From Ruminococcaceae bacterium UBA1036 (GTDB taxonomy: Bacteria > Bacillota > Clostridia > Oscillospirales > Acutalibacteraceae), in assembly GCA_002316805.1 (NCBI GenBank), contig DCEF01000004.1:64301-115603 (forward strand): a DNA stretch of 51,303 nucleotides, in the 5' to 3' direction. Below are positions 24,883-33,073 of this stretch, piece after piece. The position numbers and the translations under genes are program-made. The notes under the pieces were generated by a model, which saw nothing but the letters and a program-made list of their open reading frames with translations, searched no databases and was not told the origin of the DNA. Each line of letters opens with the position of its first letter. The stretch's first letter is position 1.

Positions 24883-26736
24883 TTACAGTTCAATCCTAAT
24901 TTCGTATTTTTTAAGCCAGTAATTTATTTCGATAAGGTAAGCCATCATCTGCGGGCCGGCCATCAGCTGGCCAAACCACGGCTTGCCGTAATCTGATTTC
25001 GATTCCATTAATTTATGGACTTCGCCTTCATCTACAAGAGTATGGATAGGTTCGCTGCTGTCTTTCATAATATTCCCAAGGCGTTTGCGCACTATGGCTT
25101 CGTATGCCGGGTTGTGCGTTTTAGGGTACGGGCTTTTTTTGCGCATGCGTATATCGTCTGGGACCCATGGCTCGGCAGCATCGCGGAGAAGCGACTTGAC
25201 GACACCGTTATGGCATTTAAATGACCATGGTGCATTAAACACGTATTCTACAAGGCGGTGGTCAGCATATGGGACGCGCACCTCAAGCCCGCTTGCCATG
25301 CTCATGCGGTCTTTACGGTCAAGTAGTGTTGACATAAACCAGCGTATGTTGAGCCACGATATTTCACGCCGGCGTTTTTCCTGTGGGTTTTCACCTTCAA
25401 GCGTGGGCACTTCCGCAATAGACTCTTCGTACCGGCGGTTTACATAGTCTTCAACTTTCAGCGCGCTGCGGATACTGCGTTTAAGCAGATGGGTGCGGAC
25501 TGCGAGATCCGGTGACCATGGGAAACAATGGCCTTCGAAAGCTTCTTTTTTGTGAAACCACGGGTAGCCTCCGAAAACCTCGTCGGCACATTCGCCACAC
25601 AGAGCTACGACATGCTTTTGCTTGACAAGGCGGCAGAAATAGAGCAGGGAAGAGTCTACATCTGCCATGCCGGGCAGGTCCTTTGCGTCGACGGCGTCAT
25701 AAAGGCAGTCGGCTTGGCTCACGTTGCCGCAGATGAGCACTTTGTGGTCTGTGCCGCAGTACTCAGCCATTTTTTTGCTCCATGGCTGGTCTGCATCAGG
25801 CTGGTAATCGTTTGGGCGGAAATACCGCTCATTGCCTGCGAAGTCGAAAGCATATGTTGAGAGCTCTTTCCCTGCATTTTTGTATTCTTTAGCAGCAAGC
25901 GCCGTGATTACGCTGGAGTCGAGGCCGCCGGAAAGGAATGTGCACAGAGGCACATCAGAAACGAGCTGGCGTTTTACGGTGTCTTCCATAAGGTCGCGCA
26001 CATGCCTGACTGTTTCCTCATAGCTGTCCGGGTGCTCATAGCTTTCCAGATTAAAGTAAGTGTAGGTGTGAAGGCCGTCCTGGTCAAACACAGCGGACTC
26101 ACCTGGCTTTAACTCATGGATGTCTTTAAACACGCCTACGCCGGCCGTCCGTGCAGGGCCAATGCCAAAAACCTCACACAATCCCTGCCGGTCTATAACA
26201 GGCGTGATGCCCGGATACTCAAACAGTGCCTTGATTTCAGAGCCGAAAATAAGCCGCCCGCCTGAAACAGTGTAGAAGAGCGGCTTAACACCGAACCTGT
26301 CACGGCAGAGAAAACAGCAGCCCTGCTTCTCATCGTCTATGGCAAACGCAAAGATCCCATTCAGTTTTTCTGCACAGTCCGGCCCATAATGAAGATAGCA
26401 TTTTAGAAGGACTTCCGTGTCACTGTCTGTTTCAAAGATATAGCCTGCTGTTTCAAGCTCTTTCCGAAGCTCGCTGCTGTTGTAGAGTTCACCATTGTAA
26501 ACGATGGTGCAGCGGTATCCGCCGCGGTAAGCTACCATGGGCTGCTTGCCGCCTTTGATGTCTACAACGGCGAGCCTCTGGTGTGCAAAAGCAGCGTGGC
26601 GTGAAAGAAAGATGCCGTCTTCGTCAGGCCCACGGTGCCTGAGTGTGTTGCCCATGCGGCGGACGAGGCGCCCAAGGTAAGGAGCTTCTTCCGTAAAATC
26701 GTCATTGTAGTCGCAGAAACCTGCTATTCCGCACAT
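24883..26736 (-). CDS. asnB: Asparagine synthetase B (glutamine-hydrolysing)
   Basis: A 617-residue class II glutamine amidotransferase that makes asparagine from aspartate, ATP and glutamine. Cys2 in the MCGIAGF start is the glutaminase nucleophile, with RHRGPD, RLAVVD and YNGELYN supporting the N-terminal Ntn domain. The synthetase domain has the ATP pyrophosphatase loop FLSGGLDSS (267-275) and later GECADEVFGGYPWF. Length is typical of AsnB in Clostridia. Monocistronic; convergent with murF. The strong GGGGGG ribosome-binding site supports the start. Such proteins sometimes amidate peptidoglycan precursors (LtsA/AsnB1 type); adjacency to murE-murF makes this a minor alternative. Confidence 0.93.
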   Translation of the reverse strand: MCGIAGFCDYNDDFTEEAPYLGRLVRRMGNTLRHRGPDEDGIFLSRHAAFAHQRLAVVDIKGGKQPMVAYRGGYRCTIVYNGELYNSSELRKELETAGYIFETDSDTEVLLKCYLHYGPDCAEKLNGIFAFAIDDEKQGCCFLCRDRFGVKPLFYTVSGGRLIFGSEIKALFEYPGITPVIDRQGLCEVFGIGPARTAGVGVFKDIHELKPGESAVFDQDGLHTYTYFNLESYEHPDSYEETVRHVRDLMEDTVKRQLVSDVPLCTFLSGGLDSSVITALAAKEYKNAGKELSTYAFDFAGNERYFRPNDYQPDADQPWSKKMAEYCGTDHKVLICGNVSQADCLYDAVDAKDLPGMADVDSSLLYFCRLVKQKHVVALCGECADEVFGGYPWFHKKEAFEGHCFPWSPDLAVRTHLLKRSIRSALKVEDYVNRRYEESIAEVPTLEGENPQEKRRREISWLNIRWFMSTLLDRKDRMSMASGLEVRVPYADHRLVEYVFNAPWSFKCHNGVVKSLLRDAAEPWVPDDIRMRKKSPYPKTHNPAYEAIVRKRLGNIMKDSSEPIHTLVDEGEVHKLMESKSDYGKPWFGQLMAGPQMMAYLIEINYWLKKYEIRIEL

Positions 26737-26840
26737 AAAATGCCCCCCTTAAAAAGTTCACATTTCATATTATGCGGAATGTTTTTTCTTTTGTGATAAT
26801 TTTTTTATATTTTAAGCTGATGGCAAAGCGGCATGCCATA

Positions 26841-26871
26841 ATAAAAGCCGCACGTATTGACCGTGCGGCTT
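26841..26871 (-). terminator. Terminator of the AraC-DUF1836 unit
   Basis: AAGCCGCACG (26845-26854) pairs with CGTGCGGCTT (26862-26871); read on the minus strand, a TTTTATTAT tail follows. Confidence 0.8.
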
Positions 26872-26880
26872 AAGCGGGAG

Positions 26881-27462
26881 CTATATGCTTTTTTTATGCT
26901 TTTTTTCCTTCTCCCGCTTTTTATCATCGCCGGGTTCTTCAGCAGTAAGTTCGCTTAAAATACGCTCAGACGCCGTCCTTCGCGCATTTGCTTCAACAGA
27001 AAATTCAATCACAAGGCGTGTGAGCTCTGCTTCACCCTGGGGCGCCGCCTTTTCGACGCGGTCACAGACGTCTTGCAGCGCTGCTTTCTGCGTTGCACAA
27101 AAACGGTTGTACATCTCGCTCTTTGAGGCATCTTTAAGAAGAGTATGAACAAGCGTGGAGATGTCAGGAATCGAAAGGACCTGCTTAAGCATACAGACAA
27201 CCATAAGAACTGCCAAATGCTCTCGAGAATACTTTTTTTGTTTTGGGCGCGGAAGAACGCCGTCTTTTACGTAGTTATTTATCATGCTCGATGTGAGCAG
27301 CGTTTCATCATCATCGCGTTCGAACAGCCGAAGCTGCTTATTCATATAAGTGAGGACCTGATCCATGTAAAGATAAATCTCAGGAAGGCGGTCCCATTCG
27401 GCCACGTCGCTTGTACGGATTGCGCGTGACCATTTTAATATTTTTTCAGTTGTATCATCCAT
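26881..27462 (-). CDS. DUF1836 protein, MerR-like helix-turn-helix
   Basis: A 193-residue DUF1836-family protein. Residues around 50-85 (LLTSSMINNYVKDGVLPRPKQKKYSREHLAVLMVV) form the family's winged-helix-like segment, similar to MerR N-termini. The C-terminal tail is strongly charged (DDKKREKEKKHKK). The start at 27462 is chosen because this ATG overlaps the last codons and stop of the AraC gene (ATGGATGA) and GGAG sits just upstream; a longer frame has no such site. The overlap implies coupled translation with the AraC regulator, so the two may act in one circuit. Probably a DNA-binding regulator; targets unknown. Confidence 0.82.
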   Translation of the reverse strand: MDDTTEKILKWSRAIRTSDVAEWDRLPEIYLYMDQVLTYMNKQLRLFERDDDETLLTSSMINNYVKDGVLPRPKQKKYSREHLAVLMVVCMLKQVLSIPDISTLVHTLLKDASKSEMYNRFCATQKAALQDVCDRVEKAAPQGEAELTRLVIEFSVEANARRTASERILSELTAEEPGDDKKREKEKKHKKSI

Positions 27463-28339
27463 TCTTCTGCTCCTTCCCGGCGCCACTGTCAAGACTTACT
27501 GCCAAATAGCGGCTCGGCGGCATCCCCATGTATTTTTTAAAAACACGAGAAAAATAAAGCTGGTCAGAAAAGCCTGTAGAATAAGCTGCTTCGCCAACCG
27601 TTAACTTCCCTGTTTCCAAAAGTGCGGCTGCTTTTGTAATGCGGTAGCGTGTGAGATATTCGTTAGGAGGCATGGAAACGTATTGTATGAACAGCCTGTA
27701 CATATGGCTGCGGCTGATGCCTACATTTGCGGCAACGTCGCTTATGCTGATGTCGGCAGAATAGTTATAACTGATGAACTTAATCGCTTTCTGGACATAT
27801 TGGTAGCCATTGCGGTGCGGCTGAGCGGGCTTTCCGAACCTGTCCATAAGTGCGGCGAGAAATTTAAGCAGGCTTGCTTCTGTGCGTGCTTCGTTGCCGG
27901 GGCCGGAACCTGGCTGGTTGCATATGTCCATAACGAGTCTTTCAAGTGTTCTGTCTTCGCTGTGGAACACAGGCCCGTGTTCCAGTAGGCCGGTCTGCTC
28001 CATCAGGCGTTCTGCATCGGCGCCGTTGAACCCTACCCAGCTGTATTCCCATGGGTCTTTTTCATCGGCGGCATATGAAACTATCCTGTCCGGCACAACA
28101 ACAAACCCATCGCCGGCGGAAAGATGGTACTTTTTGTCTTTGCACGAGTAGATGCCGTGCCCCGACACAACACAGTGGATGAGGAAATGGTCACGCACGG
28201 CTGGCCCCCATGAATGGCAGGGGGCACATTTCTGCACACCGCAGCTGTAAACAGCAAGGCCAAAACTGCTGTGAAGTGAAAAGCGAAATGATTTGCGGAA
28301 TTCGTCGTTTGTCGTTTCACTACACCTCCATGACATCAT
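27455..28339 (-). CDS. AraC-family transcriptional regulator
   Basis: A 294-residue regulator. The N-terminal half is a cupin-like sensor domain (YSCGVQKC, LIHCVVSGHGIYSC, LSAGDGFVVVPD, then WEYSWVGFNG). The C-terminal part has two helix-turn-helix motifs: DISISDVAANVGISRSHMYRLF and LTVGEAAYSTGFSDQLYFSRVFKKYMGMPPSRY. This class usually controls carbohydrate uptake or degradation genes. The start is uncertain: two adjacent ATGs (28339, 28336) lack a good ribosome-binding site, while a GGAGGTG lies within the first codons but leads only to another frame. The gene is divergent from pcrA. Its effector and targets are not evident nearby. Confidence 0.88.
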   Translation of the reverse strand: MMSWRCSETTNDEFRKSFRFSLHSSFGLAVYSCGVQKCAPCHSWGPAVRDHFLIHCVVSGHGIYSCKDKKYHLSAGDGFVVVPDRIVSYAADEKDPWEYSWVGFNGADAERLMEQTGLLEHGPVFHSEDRTLERLVMDICNQPGSGPGNEARTEASLLKFLAALMDRFGKPAQPHRNGYQYVQKAIKFISYNYSADISISDVAANVGISRSHMYRLFIQYVSMPPNEYLTRYRITKAAALLETGKLTVGEAAYSTGFSDQLYFSRVFKKYMGMPPSRYLAVSLDSGAGKEQKNG

Positions 28340-28566
28340 TCATTATAGTAAAAAAATTTCTTTTATGCAAGAAGAAAACGGGGCACATCGTTTAGAAAAA
28401 GCAAATCGGCCGTTTTATCCGCGGCTTTGATAAAACTGTGAAAATTTCTGCCCGCCATATGAAGTGTTTGCCACAGCTTGCTATTTTAAATTTAATAGGC
28501 TAAAATAAAAAGCGCCTGCCGGGATCAAATAGGGCTCCGGAAAATTTTTTATTTGGCGGTGTATTT

Positions 28567-30963
28567 ATGTCGGACTGGAATCAGGAAGAAATAATTAAAT
28601 TGCGCAGAAAAGCGCTTGAGCGGGAATTTTCCCGCATGAATAATGTGCAAAGAGAGGCTGTGTTTCAGGTAAACGGCCCGCTGCTTATACTTGCGGGCGC
28701 GGGCAGCGGGAAAACGACAGTGCTTGTCAACCGTGCTGCAAATATTGTACGCTATGGCAATGCCTACAACAGCAGCGATGTTTCAAATATAAGCGGTGAA
28801 ACTGCTGATGCTGTTGCAGCATACCTTAAAGAGGGAAAGCCGCTCTCGGAAGAGCTGAGAAAAGCCTTTGCTGTGGAGCCATGCCTTCCGTGGAAGATAC
28901 TTGCCATAACGTTTACAAACAAAGCTGCGAATGAGCTCAAGGAACGCCTTTCAAAAATCCTCGGCCCGGATGACGGCAGCCAGGTCTGGGCAGCGACATT
29001 CCATGCCACGTGCTCGCGCATGCTGCGCCGGGATGCTGACAGACTGGGTTACACAAAGCACTTTACAATATACGATTCCGACGATTCCAAAAGGCTTATG
29101 AAAGACTGCCAGAAACGCCTCGGAATCGACGATAAAAGGATCCCATATAAATCTGTCCTCTCGGAAATATCTCATGCAAAGGATAATCTTATAGGCCCTG
29201 AAGAATATTACCATGCGGCGGGGACGGACCAGCGCCTTGCAAAAATCGGCGAGCTTTACCGCCTTTATCAGAGCCGCCTTAAAGATGCGGACGCAATGGA
29301 TTTTGACGATTTGATTTTCATGACTATAAAGCTGTTCCAAAGCAATCCGGATGTGCTTGAGCGTTACCAGAACCGCTTTAGCTACGTAATGGTGGACGAA
29401 TATCAGGACACAAGCCATGCGCAGTATGAGTTTGTGCGGTTGCTTTCACAAAAAAGCGGAAATATCTGCGTTGTTGGTGATGATGACCAGAGCATTTACA
29501 AGTTCCGCGGTGCGACTATTGAAAATATACTGAATTTTGAAAATACTTTTCCACATGCAAAAGTTATACGCCTCGAGCAGAATTACCGTTCGACAAAAAC
29601 GATACTCAATGCGGCAAACTCCGTTATCGAGAACAATGAGAGCCGTAAAGGGAAGACGCTTTGGACTAAAAATCCGGCAGGGAAAAAAATAGACGTGCAC
29701 ACTTCTTCCGACGAGCAGGACGAGGCGAACTACATTGCGCAGATGATCCTTGATGAAGTGGCAAAAGGGCGCAAGTTTTCAGATTTTGCGGTGCTTTACC
29801 GCATGAATTCACAGTCGAATGCCTTGGAACGAGTTTTTGCAAAGTCTTCAATACCGCACAGGGTGTTTGGCGGCCACCGCTTTTTTGATTGCAAAGAAGT
29901 GCGCGATATGATAGCTTACCTCAGTGTCATCAGCAACCCTAATGATGAGGAAAGGCTCCTGCGCATAATTAACAGCCCTAAGCGCGCTATAGGTGACCGC
30001 ACCGTTGCCCAGGCTCAGTCGGTCGCGGCTGGAACAGGTGAAAGCCTTTTTTATGTGCTCCGGCATGCGGACGAATATGATGCCCTGCAGCGCTCCGCAG
30101 ACAAGCTTATGAAATTTGCCGGCATGATTCAGGAACTTTCTGACGAAGCGGCAAAAGGCGGTAAAAGTATTGCTGATATTTACCACATGATGCTTGAACG
30201 CACAGGGTACATTGAAGCACTTGCGGCCTCAGGCGCGGAAGATGCGCAGGGGAGGATAGACAATGTAAACGAACTCGCGTCGCACATTGTCCGTTTCAGC
30301 GAAGAAAACGGCAGTGACGCCACACTTGAAGACTATCTTGAAGAAGTGCAGCTGTTGACCGACATTGACAATTACGATGCTTCTTCAGACAGTGTTGTAA
30401 TGATGACTATGCACTCAGCAAAAGGGCTTGAGTTCCCAGTCGTTTTCCTTCCAGGCTTTGAAGAGGGAATATTCCCGGGCACACAGGTCATGTTCCAGCC
30501 AGATGAAGTTGAAGAAGAACGCCGCCTTGCCTACGTAGCCATAACGCGCGCGAAAGAGGAACTGCATATTGTAAATGCCAGAAAGCGCATGCTTTTCGGC
30601 AGCACCCAGCAGAACCCGCCGTCGCGCTTCCTTGAAGAAATACCATCAGAACTGACTGAGGTTTCATCCGCACATGAAAGCAGGAATTTTGAATTTTCTT
30701 CTCATGGCGGCCACGGAACTGCTGAGGAACATTTTCGCCGCCGTTCTACTTCGGCACCGTTTGGCTTTAAACCGCCGGTTACGGTGCCTGAAAAGCCCGC
30801 TGCAACATTTAAGGCGGGCGACCACGTTTTTCACAGGGCGTTTGGCAACGGCGTAGTGCTTACGGCGGAACCGATGGGCAACGACATTATGCTCGAGATA
30901 AATTTTGAAAAAGCCGGCAAAAAAAAGCTCATGGCTAATTTTGCACGGCTCGAAAAAAGATAA
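28567..30963 (+). CDS. pcrA: PcrA/UvrD-type superfamily 1 DNA helicase with an insertion
   Basis: A 798-residue ATP-dependent 3'-5' DNA helicase. The Q motif (MNNVQREAV), Walker A (GAGSGKTT, about 40-47), motif Ia (AITFTNKAANELKERL), Walker B (VMVDEYQDT), motif III (VGDDDQSIYKFRGA), motif IV (LEQNYRST) and motif VI (VAITRAKEEL) are all present. About 40 extra residues lie between Walker A and motif Ia (NAYNSSDVSNISGE...AFAVEPCLP) compared with PcrA of Bacillus. The C-terminus ends with the usual GDHVFHRAFGNGVV Tudor-like RNA-polymerase-binding module. It acts in nucleotide excision repair and clearing of replication conflicts. Monocistronic. Confidence 0.93.
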   Translation: MSDWNQEEIIKLRRKALEREFSRMNNVQREAVFQVNGPLLILAGAGSGKTTVLVNRAANIVRYGNAYNSSDVSNISGETADAVAAYLKEGKPLSEELRKAFAVEPCLPWKILAITFTNKAANELKERLSKILGPDDGSQVWAATFHATCSRMLRRDADRLGYTKHFTIYDSDDSKRLMKDCQKRLGIDDKRIPYKSVLSEISHAKDNLIGPEEYYHAAGTDQRLAKIGELYRLYQSRLKDADAMDFDDLIFMTIKLFQSNPDVLERYQNRFSYVMVDEYQDTSHAQYEFVRLLSQKSGNICVVGDDDQSIYKFRGATIENILNFENTFPHAKVIRLEQNYRSTKTILNAANSVIENNESRKGKTLWTKNPAGKKIDVHTSSDEQDEANYIAQMILDEVAKGRKFSDFAVLYRMNSQSNALERVFAKSSIPHRVFGGHRFFDCKEVRDMIAYLSVISNPNDEERLLRIINSPKRAIGDRTVAQAQSVAAGTGESLFYVLRHADEYDALQRSADKLMKFAGMIQELSDEAAKGGKSIADIYHMMLERTGYIEALAASGAEDAQGRIDNVNELASHIVRFSEENGSDATLEDYLEEVQLLTDIDNYDASSDSVVMMTMHSAKGLEFPVVFLPGFEEGIFPGTQVMFQPDEVEEERRLAYVAITRAKEELHIVNARKRMLFGSTQQNPPSRFLEEIPSELTEVSSAHESRNFEFSSHGGHGTAEEHFRRRSTSAPFGFKPPVTVPEKPAATFKAGDHVFHRAFGNGVVLTAEPMGNDIMLEINFEKAGKKKLMANFARLEKR

Positions 30964-31090
30964 TGAAATAATATCGCTCATTATGGCATTCTTTTTAATA
31001 TTTAAAGCTGTGTGGCTGAATGATTTTTTGCTGTTTTTATGCTGCACTGAAGCAAAATGCCAAACTGATAATTAAAATTTCATTTTCTGC

Positions 31091-31119
31091 TTGTGCCTGT
31101 CGTATCTTTTCTATATAAT
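31091..31119 (+). promoter_or_regulatory. Promoter of the patatin-like gene
   Basis: TTGTGC (31091-31096), 17-base spacer, TATAAT (31114-31119), 52 bases before the start codon. Confidence 0.55.
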
Positions 31120-31171
31120 AAGTTAAGTTATATTATAAAGGAATTTAAAAAGGACTAAAGGAGGAAAAGCA

Positions 31172-32026
31172 ATGCCTGCAGGGCTGGTTTTGGAAGGCGG
31201 AGGTATGCGCGGCTGGTACACCGCAGGAGTGCTGAGCGTCTTTACAAATAACAAAATAACGTTTCCGGTTGTTTATGGCATTTCGGCAGGCTCAATCAAC
31301 GCTCTTTCGTACATTTCAGGCCAAAGCACGGAAGAATCTATACGCGTACTTATAAAGTATACAGATGACAAACGCGTGCTTAGCACAGAAAACTTCGATA
31401 AAACCGGTTCGGCTTTTGGCTTTGACTTTATGTTTGGCGAGATGTTCCACAAAATAACGCCGTTCGACTACAAAAAGTTTTTCGAATCTCCCGTCCGCAT
31501 GGAAGCGGGTACAACAGACATGGAAACGGGAAAAGCCAAATTCTTCGGAAAAGAAGATATGGACGATTCGTTTACAGTTATCCGTGCCTCATGCTCGCTG
31601 CCGATGATTTCAAATATAGTGCACTTTAAAGGCTATAACCTTATGGACGGCGGGTATTCACAGCCAATTCCCATTGAGCGTTCCATCGAAGAAGGGAACG
31701 GCAGGAACATTATTGTGCTTACACGCGAAGCATCTTACCGCAAGAGCATGAAACCCGAGATTGACAGCCCGACGCTTCATAAAAACTATGGCGAATATCC
31801 TGCCTTTATTAAAGACGTCCTGCACAGGCCGCAGGTCTACAATAATGAGCTTAAACTTTGTGCAGACCTTGAAAAAGCAGGCAGGGCGATAGCAATCCGC
31901 CCGAGCCAGCCTATTAAAATAGGCCGTTGTGAAAATAATCCGGAGATATTGTGGAAAATCTACCAGCTTGGAATACGTGACTGCACCGCCTTGCTGCCTA
32001 AGATTCATGCTTTCTTGAAGGCGTGA
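31172..32026 (+). CDS. Patatin-like phospholipase/acylhydrolase
   Basis: A 284-residue patatin-family serine hydrolase. The oxyanion loop is LEGGGMRGWYTAG (8-20), the nucleophile elbow GISAG places Ser38, and the catalytic Asp lies in MDGGYSQPIP (Asp159), giving the Ser-Asp dyad. No signal peptide, so it acts inside the cell, probably on phospholipids or lysophospholipids, as RssA/YlbK-type proteins are thought to do. AAAGGAGG precedes the start. It is convergent with the sirtuin gene, only nine bases apart, and shows no clear terminator between them. Confidence 0.9.
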   Translation: MPAGLVLEGGGMRGWYTAGVLSVFTNNKITFPVVYGISAGSINALSYISGQSTEESIRVLIKYTDDKRVLSTENFDKTGSAFGFDFMFGEMFHKITPFDYKKFFESPVRMEAGTTDMETGKAKFFGKEDMDDSFTVIRASCSLPMISNIVHFKGYNLMDGGYSQPIPIERSIEEGNGRNIIVLTREASYRKSMKPEIDSPTLHKNYGEYPAFIKDVLHRPQVYNNELKLCADLEKAGRAIAIRPSQPIKIGRCENNPEILWKIYQLGIRDCTALLPKIHAFLKA

Positions 32027-32035
32027 GTATTGCTT

Positions 32036-32764
32036 TTAACTGACTTTTATTTTTTCAAGCGTTTTTCCTATGCTCTCTGTTATGACTAAATCTGCTTTCC
32101 CGTCAAGCGGTGTTGATGTTTTGTTTATGAGGACGAGCTTTGACCCGCTGTAAAAATCAATGAGGCCTGCGGCCGGATATACTGCAAGCGATGTCCCGCC
32201 TATAATCAGCATATCCGCATTGGCTATGGCGCGTATGGCGCGGTTCACGGTCCGCTGGTCGAGAGCTTCACCGTAAAGCACAACGTCGGGTTTTATTATG
32301 CCCCCGCAGCTGCATTTTGGAATGCCGCTGCTGTCGCGTATAAACTCGGCGCTATATTTTTTGCCGCATTTTGTGCAATTATTGCGCAGAACGGAACCGT
32401 GCAGCTCAAAGACGTTTTTGCTCCCTGCTTTTTGGTGCAGGCCGTCTATGTTTTGCGTCACGACGGCTGTCAACTTGCCGGCTTTTTCAAGCTCCGCAAG
32501 TTTTTTATGTGCGGCGTTTGGCTGCGCGTCAAGGCAGAGCATTCTGTCCCGATAGAAGCGGAAAAACTCTTCGCAATGCGTTTCAAAAAATTCATGGCTG
32601 AGAATCGTTTCCGGAGGATAAGCGTAGTGTTGGCGGTAAAGGCCGTCCACGCCGCGGAAATCAGGTATTCCGCTTTCAGTTGAAACTCCTGCCCCACCGA
32701 AGAAGACGATTTTTTTGCTGCTGTTGATCATCTGCTGCAGCTTTTCGATATCTGTAATAGCCAT
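32036..32764 (-). CDS. NAD-dependent protein deacylase, SIR2 family
   Basis: A 242-residue sirtuin. NAD-binding motifs GGAGVSTESGIPDFRG (about 20-35) and TQNIDGLHQKAG, the catalytic His in FELHGSV, and four zinc cysteines (CTKCGKKY and CSCGG) are all visible. It removes acetyl or related groups from lysines, giving nicotinamide and O-acetyl-ADP-ribose. The class A and Y-R markers of SIRT5-type desuccinylases are not seen, so plain deacetylase (CobB/SrtN-like) is likeliest. ATG at 32764 is chosen because AAAAGGA is eight bases upstream; an open frame extends 51 codons further but its ends are unlike sirtuins. Convergent with the patatin-like gene. Confidence 0.92.
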   Translation of the reverse strand: MAITDIEKLQQMINSSKKIVFFGGAGVSTESGIPDFRGVDGLYRQHYAYPPETILSHEFFETHCEEFFRFYRDRMLCLDAQPNAAHKKLAELEKAGKLTAVVTQNIDGLHQKAGSKNVFELHGSVLRNNCTKCGKKYSAEFIRDSSGIPKCSCGGIIKPDVVLYGEALDQRTVNRAIRAIANADMLIIGGTSLAVYPAAGLIDFYSGSKLVLINKTSTPLDGKADLVITESIGKTLEKIKVS

Positions 32765-33073
32765 ATTCCCCATCCTTTTCCGTTTGTTTTCAGAATCCAT
32801 ACTAACTTTATTTTGTGCTGAATGCAAGCCCAAAATATCAGAGCTGAAACAAGCCATAATTCCACAAAATTCGTCTAAATCATTAAAAAGCTTTCTGAAT
32901 AGTTGAACAATATGCACAATTTTATTAAGCGATAAGAAGAGCTTATATTAAATAAACATATAAAAGTATGGACGATACGGAAAATTAGTGCTAAAATAGC
33001 AGATAGCAATATTGAACCATATAACATCATCCAATGTTTTCTGCTAAAAATACGGAAAGGATAACGGCTTATT
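32765..33073. other. Divergent intergenic region between sirtuin and chemoreceptor genes
   Basis: AT-rich, with no convincing gene. It holds the putative SigD promoter at 32953-32978 and, presumably, the sirtuin promoter on the other strand, which I could not place confidently. Confidence 0.5.
32953..32978 (+). promoter_or_regulatory. Possible SigD (flagellar/chemotaxis) promoter
   Basis: TAAA (32953-32956), 14 bases and GACGATAC (32971-32978) resemble the SigD consensus TAAA-N15-GCCGATAA. It lies about 95 bases upstream of a methyl-accepting chemotaxis gene, which such promoters typically drive. Confidence 0.4.

Noticed and set aside
32765..32917. 51-codon N-terminal extension of the sirtuin
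   Set aside because: The extension has no similarity to sirtuins and no ribosome-binding site, while ATG at 32764 has AAAAGGA at good spacing.
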